Part shown: piece by piece, positions 30,535 to 40,518 of the stretch
Layout: every line of letters starts with the position of its first letter
How positions within the stretch are numbered: the stretch's first letter is position 1
Source of the DNA: Symbiodinium natans
Lineage: Eukaryota; Sar; Dinophyceae; Suessiales; Symbiodiniaceae
DNA: 64,000 nucleotides
NCBI GenBank assembly: GCA_905221605.1
Contig: CAJNDS010002136.1
Location: 212,501-276,500 of the forward strand
Direction of reading: 5' to 3'
The notes under the pieces: model-generated
Database searches by the model: none
The model's input: the letters and a program-made list of their open reading frames with translations, nothing else
What the model was told of the DNA's origin: nothing
Made by a program: the position numbers and the translations under genes

Positions 30535-30627
30535 ATGGAAGCCCTGGACCTGGAATCCCAACCCATCGACCCCTGCGGCCCCTACGCCCCTTTGAAGATT
30601 CGACGCCAGAAACCTCAAAGGCTGTAA
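30535..30627 (+). CDS. Small reading frame or terminal exon, 30 codons
   Basis: Plus strand, ATG at 30535, reads MEALDLESQPIDPCGPYAPL then KIRRQKPQRL and TAA. The frame is also open upstream (SSLA), so it may be a terminal exon rather than a start. An ITR ends at 30493. Confidence 0.4.
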   Translation: MEALDLESQPIDPCGPYAPLKIRRQKPQRL

Positions 30628-31027
30628 GCTTCTAAATGAAGTGTGAAATACGGGCTTTAGGATTTAGGGCTTTGGGGGTTTGAGGGCTTAGGGATTTAGG
30701 GTTTAGGGTTCAGGGTGCGTAGCTTTGCAGATGACGGAGGTTTGGGGTCGAGGCCGATGCGGTGTAATCCTTGCCTCGCCATGGTGTCCCAGGACGTCCG
30801 GTACCCATGCTGCCAAGCAATGGGATTCCACCTTGGAAAGTTGAAGGCTGAAGGCCGTCTTGAGGCTTTGCCGGTGCCGGGATTCGAGGACTAAGTTCGC
30901 AAGCTTGGCTTGAAACATGAGACTGCCAGCGGCCTGGAGTCAAGGTTCGCATTCCGTTTGGCTCGCTGCTTCTATCCATCTTTCTGCGAAGCGATGTCAG
31001 GAAGAATTGCCTTTGCGTTCAGTTCGT

Positions 31028-31142
31028 GCAAATACGGGGGTTTACGAAAAAAGAAGGGACCCCGAACATAGACTCCTAACTAGTAGGATTCCCTTATAGT
31101 AGGACCCCAACAAGGTACCCCTAACTTCGGAGACCCATATTC
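31028..31142. mobile_element. MITE-D
   Basis: ACGGGGGTTTACGAAAAAAG...CCTAACTTCGGAGACCCATA. Confidence 0.55.
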
Positions 31143-31270
31143 GTTTGCGTAAGAAAACATACGTAGGATCCAGGTGTGGTCCACTGTTTTGCCCGCAAGG
31201 CCACGAGAAGTTGCCCGGTCGGGCAGCATCTCGCCATCTGTACGCCCAAGGGATCGATACGAGCTTCTAA

Positions 31271-31392
31271 CTAACCCCTTTGTTGCTTAAGAACCCCCCC
31301 CCAAAATGAAATATGTCCTTCCCTATAAGGGCAATACAGGGATTCTTGTTTTTGTTTTCCTGTTGTTGGGGGGTTCCTAAGCAAATAGTAGT
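31271..31392. mobile_element. MITE-B
   Basis: TTGCTTAAGAACCCCCC...GGGGGGTTCCTAAGCAAATAG. It lies just downstream of the secreted-protein gene. Confidence 0.65.
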
Positions 31393-31444
31393 TAATTCAA
31401 AGGTGCTCAGTTCCAAAATCTCCCCCCCAAACGACCTGCAATTT

Positions 31445-32534
31445 TCAAGGAAGGATGGGGAGTGACGAGAAGGCGAAACAACTGAAGCCCTCGAGCTCCG
31501 CGACGGCTTCGATAGGCCGCAGCCAAATCTCACAGCGCCCCAGGCTGAATTCGATGCCGAAACACGTGGCTGCGGCGGAGCACTGGGCTTTGCAATCCTC
31601 CACGAGCCTGGAAGTTGTCTGTCGGAGAGCGCGCACGACAGGCAGTGCCTACCCCAAGCGGTATCAGGGCCTCCGTAGGCCACCCGAAGCGAAGGCAAGT
31701 GAAGCCACCGAGCGGCTTGGAGATGTAGATGCCCTGCGGCCTTGTCCAGATCTCACAACGGCCTGGGCTGTATTCAACTCCTTTGCACCTGGGGTATAGT
31801 TGTAGGCACAGCTCCTTGCAGCTCTCAAGACTCCACCTTTCATGCACGGTGTAGTGTCCAGCTGAGTTGTCGTTCACGTCCCGCCCTCGGCAAGCAGATT
31901 CGCCCACGGGGCCTACCGGCTCCCACACAGCCGTGGAGGGCACTGTGATAGTGACCGTGGCTGTGCTGGTGGTCGTGCGCGTCCGGGACGTGGTGGTACG
32001 ATCAGCCACATAAACGCACGTTTGGCATGTCACGGATTCGCGGCCGAACCAGCAGTTGCGGGAGTTGTTGTTGATTTCAGTCCAGGTGTAGTCGTTGAGT
32101 TCGCCGCAAGTCCGCTGCCCACAGATCTCCAAGGCCCCTGCGAGCTCGTAGCCTTCGGGGCACTGGGCCGTCCTCAGGCAACAAGATCCAGCATTCGAGA
32201 GCGGACACTTCTCCGGAGTGGCCCAGCACTCCACTGGCTGCGATGTTGGGGTTGCAGTGCTCACAGGTGCAGGACCTCGGCATTGGCAACATTCCCAGGC
32301 TTCGCCACCCACAATGCCCTTTTTCCACCAGCCTTCACAACCTTCGAAGTAGTCAAACATGCTGCAGTGCAACGCGAAGCCATTGGTGCAACCAAATCTT
32401 GTCTTGCATGGAGGCTCCGAGCCACGGAAGCACCCGTAGTCGGTTGTCACCGGAGCTGCGATTTCTTCGGCCGGCACTGGGATTGCGAGCAGCACCCAGA
32501 TCTTCATGGTGCCGATCAAACTCCACAGCGCCAT
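31445..32534 (-). pseudogene. Secreted Cys/Thr-rich protein with tandem apple/PAN-like domains; second domain frameshifted
   Basis: The longest gene-like frame in the window, read on the minus strand. I chose the start at 32534 (MALWSLIGTMKIWVLLA) because it begins a hydrophobic signal peptide; an in-frame Met at 32507 would also serve, and a further upstream Met at 32618 adds a non-signal tail. After the signal come two Cys-rich segments (about residues 35-85 and 95-160), a Thr/Ser-rich linker (TTTSRTRTTTSTATVT, about 180-195), then an approximately 75-residue domain with SLESCKELCLQLYPRCKGVE and GRCEIWTRP. That pattern recalls the apple/PAN-like domains I associate with secreted dinoflagellate proteins. 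A second copy follows (FGIEFSLGRCEIWLRP), but after CRARSPTDNF it continues in another frame and lacks about eight residues before LVEDCKAQC, with no room for an intron. This looks like a small deletion plus frameshift, or an assembly error. No ITR interrupts it, unlike the surrounding islands. Surface or extracellular binding is an inference only. Confidence 0.6.
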
Positions 32535-33287
32535 GGGCCAAGTCCTAAAGTTGCTTGATCTACACTGCAACTGTTTCCACGAAGGAAGCTTTGAACAGCC
32601 ACATGGGCTTGTGATCATGCGGGAAGGCTGGAATGATTCACTGCGTGATAGTATTCGCTACGGCTATGGCACAATACTCTACAAGAGGACATGCGGAATG
32701 CACAAAGAAAGCAAGAAAGGTAGGAACAAAGGGGAAGAGAAAGACAAGAGCTTCCCACCCCGAAGGAAGATATTTTATGCAAGAGACCGAGATCGAGCTT
32801 TCACCGTAAACCCTAAACCTTAACCCCCAAACCCTTGAGGCTTCGGAACGTTCAGGCCTTATAAGGCCTTTTAAGGCCTCAATTCTGCCACCCGAAACGT
32901 GGCAACGTGAGCCCCTGGCTTCTCCCACACAAGCTGGCGGATTTCCCCAAAGAGCATGTCGGTATCCTGGAGACCACGCGGTTAAGGGCTTACGAGGCGA
33001 AGATCAGGAGCGGAGGTGTGAGGATTTTCGGCCTTGGGGTTCATGGCTTATACAGGGTTTCGGGTTTAGTTCAAGATGCAGATTCTCACGGTAGAGTGTG
33101 TGGGGCCTTGATGCTGCAACCTCCCGAGTTTTTTTGATTGAAGGGCAAACCCTCTTTTCATACTGTTGAACTTGGCTGACTTCTGAACTCCTCCGAAAAG
33201 TTCAACTTTTAGGCTCCTTATGGTAGTTTCTTCAACAACCCAAAAATGGTGAAAGTCCAAAGAGCCGGCCAGAAGACAGCCAAGAAT

Positions 33288-33475
33288 AGGGGACCCCCCA
33301 ATATAGATCCCCAAACAGCAGGGATCCTCTTACTCAGGGGCTGAATACCCTAGCCCAAAGTGGCTAACCATGTATAGTAGGATTCCATATAACCAAAAGT
33401 TTCCAGTTACCTACCCAGCTCCTAAGTAACAAGGACCCCAAGAAGGTAGCCCTAATTTCGGAAACCCCCATATTA
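33288..33475. mobile_element. MITE-D with extra middle
   Basis: AATAGGGGACCCCCCAATAT...AATTTCGGAAACCCCCATAT. The interior is longer than usual. Confidence 0.5.
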
Positions 33476-33523
33476 AGATGTCGGTAGATTCAGTTTACAG
33501 GTTACCTGTCCGAAGAGCCAGCC

Positions 33524-33621
33524 AGAACCCTAAACCCTAAACCCTAAACCCTAAGCCCTAAACCCTAAGCCCTACACCCTAAACCCTAAACCCTAAACAC
33601 TAAACCCTAAACCCTAAACCG
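33524..33621 (-). repeat. ITR with similar flanks
   Basis: CCCTAAA units with CCCTAAG and CCCTACA variants. Flanks CCGAAGAGCCAGCC and CCGAAGAAAGCC are related. Confidence 0.9.
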
Positions 33622-33756
33622 AAGAAAGCCTGAAGATTGGGGATGAACGACATGGGGAGCTTATGGGCTGCAGGTTGAGACCAAAGCCGCGGGTTTAGGG
33701 TTCAGGCTTTAGTAGGTGGGGTCTAGGGTTCTCGGGTTTAGGGCCAAGGAGGAAAC

Positions 33757-33850
33757 TCCCTAAACCCTAAGCCCTAAGCCCTAAACCCCAAACCCCAAAC
33801 CCTAAACCCTAAACCCTAAACCCTAAACCCCAAACCCTAAACCCTAAACC
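33757..33850 (-). repeat. ITR
   Basis: CCCTAAA, CCCTAAG and CCCCAAA units. Confidence 0.9.
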
Positions 33851-33915
33851 AGACTGGGCTCCTTCTTGCGAAGGCCCGGGCCGATCAACTTCCACACCTG
33901 ATGGTGCGGGCCTCA
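33850..33915 (-). CDS. Exon-like island
   Basis: After CCATCAG the minus strand reads VWKLIGPGLRKKEPSL. The upstream bases also read TFDEARTI in another frame. An ITR at 33930-33976 lies upstream and its flanks share CGAAGGT. Confidence 0.35.
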
Positions 33916-34047
33916 TCGAAGGTCAGCGGTTTAGGGTTTAGGGTTTAGGGTTTAGGGTTTAGGGTTTAGGGTTTCGGGTTTCCGAAGGTAGGTGCATGTG
34001 GGGTTTGGGTTTAGGGTGTAGGGTTTAGGGTTTAGGGCTTAGGGTTT

Positions 34048-34150
34048 GGGGGTTTCCGAAAATTGGGGGTACTTTTTTGGGGGGTCCCGTTTAGGGGATT
34101 CTATTCTATTTGGGGTATAGAAGGAGTACCGCTATTTTGGGAAATAACCA
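34048..34150. mobile_element. MITE-D abutting an ITR
   Basis: GGGGGTTTCCGAAAATTGGG then GTCCCGTTTAGGGGATTCTA. The right end is degraded. Confidence 0.45.
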
Positions 34151-34612
34151 TACCCTCAACCTTGAACCCCACTTCCTACTCCATAGTCTATGCTTTTGGG
34201 GATGTTCTATGGTTTTGGGGATGTTGGGCTGCTAGAGTTCAGGGGGTCTTCAAGGACTTCAGGGAAATGGCTTGAACTTAGGGAACCCGTTGAGGTTCCG
34301 AGATGCTGCAGTGCCGAAAGTGCGCCTTCTTGGTGAACCACTACGGCACAACAATTTCGTCGTCGGACTTCAGGGAATTGGTTAGAACTTCCCTTGTCTT
34401 CCAGATGAATGGAGTGTTTCGGACGGAGGCGGGGCTTCGGAAGGGACGTGTGAGACTGAACAGTCCACATGGCACAGGCTTTGGTTTCAGCAGCAGGCCG
34501 ACGAAGCAGCCATGGCCATTGCCCGCAAGCGTTCATGAAAAAAAACGAGACAGCCCGAAACCCTAAGCCCTAAACCCTAAATTCTAAACCCAAAACCCCA
34601 AAACCCCAAACC

Positions 34613-34711
34613 CTCCTCCGTGCTTGGAGCCGGGCGCTTGAAGTCCTCAGCCTTGAGGGCCTCTTCTCGCTTGGCTTTGGCACATTTGGCGCTCGGCTTC
34701 TTTGGGGGCAT
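34613..34711 (-). CDS. N-terminal exon with ATG
   Basis: Begins at ATG (34711) and reads MPPKKPSAKCAKAKREEALK then AEDFKRPAPSTEE on the minus strand before an ITR. The Lys/Pro-rich start suggests a nuclear or nucleic-acid-binding protein, which is inference only. Confidence 0.5.
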
Positions 34712-34888
34712 AGGGTTTACAGGGTTTGCAGGGTTTATGGGGTTTAGGGTTTAGGGTTTATGGGGTTTAGGGTTTGGGGGGGTTAAGGGTTTACGGGTTT
34801 ACGGGTTTAGGGGTTTAGAGGCTTAGGGGTTTAGGGGTTTAGGGAATTAGGGGTCTAAGGGTTTAGGGGTTTAGGGTTTAGGGTTTGG
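34709..34888 (+). repeat. ITR, long and variant-rich
   Basis: TTTAGGG, TTTACAGGG, TTTATGGGG and TTTAGGGG units in blocks, adjoining the start exon at 34711. Confidence 0.9.
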
Positions 34889-34891
34889 CGG

Positions 34892-34981
34892 GCGGAGGAG
34901 AGAGGGGTTCAAGGTGAGGAGAGTTGGGGACCTGCGAACGTTGGCCCTGGGCGCAACTTGGCAAGCGCTGTGGAAGTTCAG
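34892..34981 (+). CDS. Exon upstream of a 27-nt telomere-unit insert
   Basis: Plus-strand frame ERGVQGEESWGPANVGPGRN then LASAVEVQ. It ends CAG|GA, followed by three telomere units. It is in frame with the block at 35009. Confidence 0.4.
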
Positions 34982-35008
34982 GAGTCGGGTTTAGGGTTTA
35001 GGGTTTAG

Positions 35009-35059
35009 GACTTGGATCCAGGGCATCACATACAGGAAGCTTGGGGGGCGCAGGATTAG
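35009..35059 (+). CDS. Terminal exon after TTTAG
   Basis: Reads DLDPGHHIQEAWGAQD and TAG on the plus strand, directly after TTTAG of the array. The flanks TTCAGGAGTCGG and TTTAGGACTTGG match at 9 of 12 positions. Confidence 0.4.
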   Translation, partial: DLDPGHHIQEAWGAQD

Positions 35060-35108
35060 GTCCGCAGCCTTCCACGCCTCAGCCGACCCCAAAAACCTCC
35101 CGACATGA

Positions 35109-35192
35109 CTCTTTCTTTGCTTAAGAACCAGGAAGAGTAACATTTTGCTGTTTCTTTGTTTTTTTTTGGGGGGGGTCTTATAAGAAATAGTA
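35109..35192. mobile_element. MITE-B, degraded
   Basis: TTTGCTTAAGAACCAGG...GGGTCTTATAAGAAATAGTAG. Confidence 0.5.
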
Positions 35193-35218
35193 GGAACATG
35201 CCACTCTGCATGCACAAT

Positions 35219-35315
35219 TGGGATGATCCCCCTTACACCAACAGTCCTTAGTGGGGATTATAGTACCTTAATGATAATGGCTACGAAGGACTCTGAGTAT
35301 AAGGGGGAACATCCC
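35219..35315. mobile_element. MITE-A abutting an ITR
   Basis: TGGGATGATCCCCCTTA...TAAGGGGGAACATCCC. The right end is followed at once by CCCTAAA units. Confidence 0.7.
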
Positions 35316-35380
35316 TAAACCCTAAACCCTAAACCCTAAACCCTAAACCCTAAACCCTAAACCCTAAACCCTGAACCCTC
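35316..35380 (-). repeat. ITR
   Basis: Nine CCCTAAA units right after a MITE-A. Confidence 0.95.
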
Positions 35381-35736
35381 GCATGCCAAGGCATCCCACC
35401 CAGTGTTGGTGACCCTCCCAAACCTCGAAGTAGCCCCACACCCCTGAGCCTTTCATAAACACCAAAGTTTAAAACAAAAATAGCATTAATTAACCAAAAT
35501 AACAAAATTAACAAAAATGGCAATAGTTCACAAAACAGCCTGCAGGGGCTCTTAAGGTAAATTTCGGAACCCGAAGCCCGAAAATCCTGGAGCCCACAGT
35601 GGCATGAAGTGAGCTGCCTCATTGAGTTGCAACGCAACCCCTCGAGCCCAGTCCACCTCCTGCCGGGCACGCGTTTTTGGGGCTTATTGGGGGAGGCCCT
35701 ATAAGGCTCGGACTATGGGCTGGAAGGGTTTGTGAC

Positions 35737-35802
35737 AATTTAGGGTTTAGGGTTTAGGGCTGAGTACTCCGGGTCCTAGCCCTAAACCCTAAACCCTAAA
35801 TT
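35737..35802. repeat. Perfect telomeric hairpin
   Basis: A 25-bp arm of TTTAGGG units (35737-35761), a 16-nt loop, and its exact reverse complement (35778-35802). Confidence 0.9.
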
Positions 35803-36349
35803 CCCACCCGGCCTGCTTAGGCCGTACCCACCCTTTTCTAGGGTGCCTGGACCCAGAAGATAACCGGCAGTGAAGAACACCTTCACTGGATGGACAATGG
35901 GTGGAGCCATTGGAGAGTGGTCGAATTCAGCCCCTTGGGCTGAGCCTTGCTTTAGGACCACTTACGTGGTGCCTTATACTTACAAGGGGAACCCCCACGA
36001 TCCTCCTCTTGATGAGAATACCCTAAAGCCCGCGCCGGAATCCTTCGGAGGACGTTTCCCTGGGGGGGGGGGGGGGTACCCTTTTAACAGCCCAAAAGGC
36101 TGTTTTTGAAACTGTGCACAACTGCCCCCCCCCCCCCCCCTGACCTTGCTGACCCTCCCTGGCCCTGGCTGGCGCCCTGAACCCCCCTTTCTGTGTTCCC
36201 CCTTACCTGATCCCCGCCCCACTACCTTCACCACACTTCTGGGTGTGTTGGGGCGCCATTTACGCATGGTATTTGCTGCCGCTGCGCGGCGAGACGCCCT
36301 AGACCCTAAACCCTAAACCCTAAACCCTAAACCCTAAAACAAAGACGGA

Positions 36350-36452
36350 TCGTGGGGGACTCCTTCTGATCCACCTCGGGCTCCTCAGACTTCTTGGCCT
36401 GCTGCAGCTCGCGCACCTGGGCATTGAGGGCTTTGAGGCCCTCGGGGGTCGT
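36350..36452 (-). CDS. Exon-like island
   Basis: Minus-strand frame TPEGLKALNAQVRELQQAKK then SEEPEVDQKESPTIR. Likely coiled-coil helix followed by an acidic stretch. Flanked by ITRs on both sides. Confidence 0.5.
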
Positions 36453-36455
36453 AAA

Positions 36456-36543
36456 GGGTTTAGGGTTTAGGGTTTAGGGTTTAGGGTTTAGGGTTTAGGG
36501 TTTAGGGTTTAGGGTTTAGGGTTTAGGGTTTAGGGTTTAGGGG
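36456..36543 (+). repeat. ITR
   Basis: Twelve TTTAGGG units, nearly perfect. Confidence 0.95.
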
Positions 36544-37105
36544 GCCCTGCTTGGTAACAAGAAGATTCGAAGGAAGATGTGTTGGGACCCTTGCTGCTTT
36601 CTTGGAGTCATTGCAGCCAATACGCCTGCTAACTTTAGGGTTTTGAGCTTAGGGCTTAGGGTTTCAAACCGAAGGTTGTCCTTGCATAGTTGTGGTCATT
36701 AATTCACTTCGTCTACCTTCCAACTTACAATGAATCTCCCGGAAATCGTGGCACTGAAACTGAAGCCTAAACCCTAAACCCTAAACCCTAAACAAAAAGG
36801 TTAGAACACATCTATGATGACAACATGCACAGGACTGCGGCTTCATGCAATCGAAGATGGGAAGCATGCTATTCGTATACTATCGGGCGGGGTGCGTTAA
36901 TACTTCGAATAGGGCTTTGGGGGGATATGGTTTATATATATGTATATGTTGTGGTGAATATAGGGGACATCAAATACTATTGGCAATTAAATATTACAGC
37001 CTAGAGCATGAGCTACAAAATCTTGGATCGCATCGCCCATGGATGCTTTCATCGCGTCCGTGTCACGAACACCATGGTAAGCTCAAGGTTTTGAAGGGGG
37101 GTTAG

Positions 37106-37285
37106 GGTCAGGGTTCAGGGTTCAGGGTTCAGGGTTCAGGGTTTAGGGTTTAGGGTTTAGGGTTTAGGGTTTAGGGTTTAGGGTTTAGGGTTTAGGGTTT
37201 AGGGTTTAGGGTTTAGGGTTTAGGGTTTAGGAGGGTTAGGGTTTAGGAGGGTTTAGGAGCGTTTAGGAGCGTTTAGGAGTGTAGG
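37106..37285 (+). repeat. ITR, long
   Basis: TTCAGGG block, then a perfect TTTAGGG block, then GTTTAGGA/GTTTAGGAGC variants. Confidence 0.95.
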
Positions 37286-37837
37286 GTTGGAGGCTTGGGA
37301 GTTTCCTTTCTGGTGTTTCGGGGCTGCAGGTCTAGATGTCTCCAGTCTGAACCTGCAACTGCCTGAAGCACTTTCAGCTCTCAATGCCCCAGAACTCTTG
37401 AAGCCCTGAAGCCCCCCCCCCCCCCCGAAAATCCCCTCCATCCACACAAGCTCATCTCCAAAACCTAAAAAAAAGAACCCTCCCAAGTCTTCTCAAGTTC
37501 CGAAATGGCGCAAAAAAGACGCCTCGCGAAGCCGAATGCTCTTACAAGGGCTCGGAAGCTGAGATCCCAGCCTTCCTCTGCTTCCTGAGGGTCAGGTGTG
37601 GGGTATTAGGGCATGCGGGGGGCTGCAGGTGTTCAGGATTGTTTTTTCAAGTTTTGGGCTTGGCGAGTCGGGGCAAATGCAAGACGAAGATCTGAAGCAT
37701 GACCCGCATGTCGGCCACGCATCGAAATTAGGCTCAGGGGAACAAGTTATGAGCCCCACAGACTACCCACAAAGAAACAGTTCCTACACTTCCTCTGCCC
37801 AAGTGGCTCTTCTTGCTCCTCTTCCGCCATCAGCAGG

Positions 37838-37899
37838 AAAAGTGTGCTGGCCTGGCCAGGGCCCACCCAGCCAGAAGAGCAAGAACGCAGCCACGAGAT
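37838..37899 (+). CDS. Possible terminal exon
   Basis: After CCATCAGCAG a frame KVCWPGQGPPSQKSKNAATR ends in TAG just before an ITR. Other frames are also open here, so this is weak. Confidence 0.3.
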
Positions 37900-37907
37900 A
37901 GACCGGG

Positions 37908-37978
37908 TTTAGGGTTTAGGGTTTAGGGTTTAGGGTTTAGGGTTTAGGGTTTAGGGTTTAGGGTTTCGGGTTTAGGGC
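37908..37978 (+). repeat. ITR
   Basis: Ten TTTAGGG units; an exon-like ATG follows at 37980. Confidence 0.95.
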
Positions 37979-37979
37979 A

Positions 37980-38090
37980 ATGACAGACCTTTCAACCGAC
38001 CTTTGCAAGGGGAGCCTCGATCATGGCTTGGAGGGGGTTCAGCTTAGGGCCGCAGCAGCAAAACAGAGCAGGTTTGGGAGTTTTAGGGTT
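37980..38090 (+). CDS. N-terminal-like exon island
   Basis: Plus strand, ATG at 37980 at the very edge of an ITR, reads MTDLSTDLCKGSLDHGLEGV then QLRAAAAKQSRFG, then reaches telomere-like sequence. Confidence 0.4.
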
Positions 38091-38099
38091 TGGGGCAGT

Positions 38100-38147
38100 G
38101 TAGGGTTTAGGGTTTAGGGTTTAGGGTTTAGGGTTTAGGGTTTAGTA
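38100..38147 (+). repeat. ITR
   Basis: Six TTTAGGG units. Confidence 0.95.
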
Positions 38148-38715
38148 GCATGTTTTGGTTTCGGCCGCTTGTAGGGGCAGCAGATGCAGCATGATGCCGA
38201 AGCTGCCTCAGTGCGATTTCGGGCGTGCTGAACCAAGCAGCTTCTCCACAAAGCTCATCGAAACTCCGATAATGCACAAGGTCCCGAACCCGAAATCTTC
38301 CGGTGAACCATAGGCTACAATGCCGACCTCTGCAGCCATATCCGCTTCAAACATATGACAAGCCAAACCCCTGCTCTACACTCCTACGAGTGCCGGGGCA
38401 ACCGGTGTAAAACAAATCTGAGCTCCTCAAGTAGGAATGCATAGCTTTGGCCGGTAGCACAGTCTCACAAGAAGCAATGGCAGACAAAGCAAGCTACACA
38501 AACCAGCTCTGCCGAACCGAACGCGCAGACATGCACACACCCTTCATGTCCAGTACTTCGCACGCTTCACAAGTCTGAGGATAGGAAGCGCTGACCACCA
38601 ACCCTTCCAGCCGTTGACCCAAATCTCTGCATCCTACAGGGTCCCGAAGGTTCTGAGACTACGCAAGCCACATGATGTAGAACACCAGAAGCCTCTGAGG
38701 TGCGACACCATCTAT

Positions 38716-38799
38716 AGGGTTTAGGGTTTAGGGTTTAGGGTTTAGGGTTTAGGGTTTAGGGTTTAGGGTTTAGGGTTTAGGGTTTAGGGTTTAGGGTTA
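38716..38799 (+). repeat. ITR
   Basis: Eleven perfect TTTAGGG units. Confidence 0.95.
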
Positions 38800-38888
38800 T
38801 CCAACGCCGGTCTGCTGGTCCCGCCGTCTCGCGCTCTGCTCGGTGCTTAGGACCGGCAGGCACCGCCTGCATCGCCTGGTCAGGCTTA
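38800..38888 (-). CDS. Possible exon island
   Basis: Minus-strand frame QAMQAVPAGPKHRAERETAG then PADRRW lies between a MITE-G and a long ITR. Confidence 0.3.
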
Positions 38889-38889
38889 C

Positions 38890-38983
38890 CAGGATGGGCT
38901 ATTCGGCCCTAGAATCCCCATAATCAACCTTATAAAGGGCCTTTTTAAGGGGATATTGGGTATAAGAGCCCATGCTGGTAAGT
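38890..38983. mobile_element. MITE-G with TA duplication
   Basis: TTACCAGGATGGGCTATTCG...GAGCCCATGCTGGTAA. TA flanks and TIRs fit a Tc1/mariner-type MITE. Confidence 0.65.
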
Positions 38984-39204
38984 TCGCGGAGCCAGGCTTT
39001 GAGGTTTGCTTTTTCGGTTTCGAAAACGTTTCGGGCGGTTGGTTTCAAGTTGAGCATCTTGTTTTGGAGGGCTGGGTTTGGGGGAAATACATGTACTCTG
39101 TTTCGTGATGGTGTGAGATCTTCAGCGGCTTGCAGGGCTTGAGGCTTTTCAAGGGTGTCAGATCTCGGCCGATGTTGGATGTGAGGCTTCTAAGAGGCCC
39201 CCCC

Positions 39205-39330
39205 CCGGTTTTAACACCTGGGCACGTCCCAAAATAGGAGTACCCCCTTTACACCCCAAAGAGAGTAGAATCCCCTTCAAGGGACCCCCCTAAAAAGGGC
39301 ACCAACTGTTTTCGGCAAACCCCCCACCGA
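39205..39330. mobile_element. MITE-D-like
   Basis: CCAAAATAGGAGTACCCCCT...CACCAACTGTTTTCGGCAAA followed by CCCCC. Confidence 0.4.
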
Positions 39331-39389
39331 AGGACTTTGTGCTTGCGGGCTTCCCTTGGGGGCTGTTGGAATGCCATTCTGCCTCCAAT

Positions 39390-39512
39390 TTGGGGGGTTT
39401 CCGAACATTAGGGGGGTACCTGCTTGGGGTCCTTCTTATCAGGGAATCCTACTATTTGGGAGCCTTTTCTATATTCGGGGTCCCTCATCTTCGGAAACCC
39501 CCATATTGTGGC
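39390..39512. mobile_element. MITE-D, well preserved
   Basis: GGGGGGTTTCCGAACATTAG...CTCATCTTCGGAAACCCCCA. Confidence 0.65.
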
Positions 39513-39589
39513 AGCTTCTTCTTCTGCTGACATCGCTCGTAGTCTCGTGGTCGTGTTGTTTGGCGCGCTTGCGCGAGATTCCTTGCCTT

Positions 39590-39665
39590 GCAGAGAGGCT
39601 CCGGCGAGAAGAAGCCATCACGCCGGAGGAACGCTTGATGAATGCTGCAAAGGGCCAGGTTTCCA
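39590..39665 (+). CDS. Exon-like island
   Basis: After the acceptor CCTTGCCTTGCAG the plus strand reads RLRREEAITPEERLMNAAKG then QVSR. Strong coding sense. A MITE-D lies just upstream. Confidence 0.5.
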
Positions 39666-39904
39666 GGAAGGGAACCGTTAGCCAAAGACCAAACCCTAGC
39701 GCCTGAGCTCGCAATCCTTGAACGGGGTGCACATGCTGCACCAGCCCCAGTCAACCTGCAGAAGGTGCGGGGGGCACAACTCCTTGCCCCGAAACTGTGA
39801 TTCGATGCAGACATCTGTACTTCAGACAAAAACAAACCTGTGGTGCGCTCAGAGCCCTAAACCCTAAACCCTACACCCCTAAACCCTTCTGTTGGACCCA
39901 GGTG

Positions 39905-40000
39905 TTGGCTTCGCTGTCGGCGCGTCATCTGAACCACTGCGAAGTGACACTGCGTTTTTGCCCTGTTGTGATTTACGCAAGGAGCGCTCAATGGTTTGGG
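39905..40000 (+). CDS. Exon-like island
   Basis: After TTGGACCCAG the plus strand reads VLASLSARHLNHCEVTLRFC then PVVIYARSAQW. It follows an ITR and may continue the gene of the 39590 island. Confidence 0.35.
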
Positions 40001-40014
40001 GTTTAGGGTTTAGG

Positions 40015-40200
40015 GGGTACCTTCTTGTCATGGGTTCCCCTACTACCCCCCCTCTATACTACCCCCTCCATAATTAGGTTCCCCTCAGAATTAAAGCTAC
40101 TTAGGGATAACTAAGCGAATTGCGGTTTTTTTACAGGGGGAACATAAGGCGGGGGGGGGGGGGGGGTAGTTTCGAGGGGAGTAGTAGGGAGTAGGGAAAA
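40015..40200. mobile_element. MITE-L
   Basis: CATGGGTTCCCCTACTACCC...GGGTAGTTTCGAGGGGAGTA, inverted, with a G-tract inside. Confidence 0.5.
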
Positions 40201-40250
40201 GCTATACCCGAAGGCAAAGGACCCTAAAGCCGCATGGGCCTATACAACCC

Positions 40251-40340
40251 TATACTATAGGGGCCTGAAAGTTTGGCGGTTACAATAGTATTGGTATATA
40301 GGGACCATAAGGGAATGCCATGAGTGATTCTTCCGACCCG
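40251..40340. mobile_element. MITE-C
   Basis: CTATAGGGGCCTGAAAG...GGGACCATAAGGGAATGCC and ATTCTTCCGACCC at the right. An ITR follows. Confidence 0.5.
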
Positions 40341-40342
40341 AA

Positions 40343-40409
40343 AACCCTAAACCCTAAATCCTAAACCCTAAACCCTACACCCTAAACCCTAAACCGTAAA
40401 CCCTAAACC
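40343..40409 (-). repeat. ITR
   Basis: CCCTAAA with CCCTACA and CCGTAAA variants, after a MITE-C. Confidence 0.9.
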
Positions 40410-40422
40410 AACAACTTGGGAG

Positions 40423-40454
<32 letters not shown>
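40423..40454. repeat. Poly-C run of 32
   Basis: Uninterrupted C next to an ITR. Confidence 0.95.
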
Positions 40455-40455
<1 letters not shown>

Positions 40456-40518
40456 AATGCGCCTGCTTGGCGAGCTGCCGGCCTTTCGTCCACCAGCCTT
40501 CCGTATGGTTTGGTCAGG

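Noticed and set aside
35219-35315. 10-bp target duplication for this MITE-A copy
   Set aside because: The right flank is telomere repeat and does not match the left flank.
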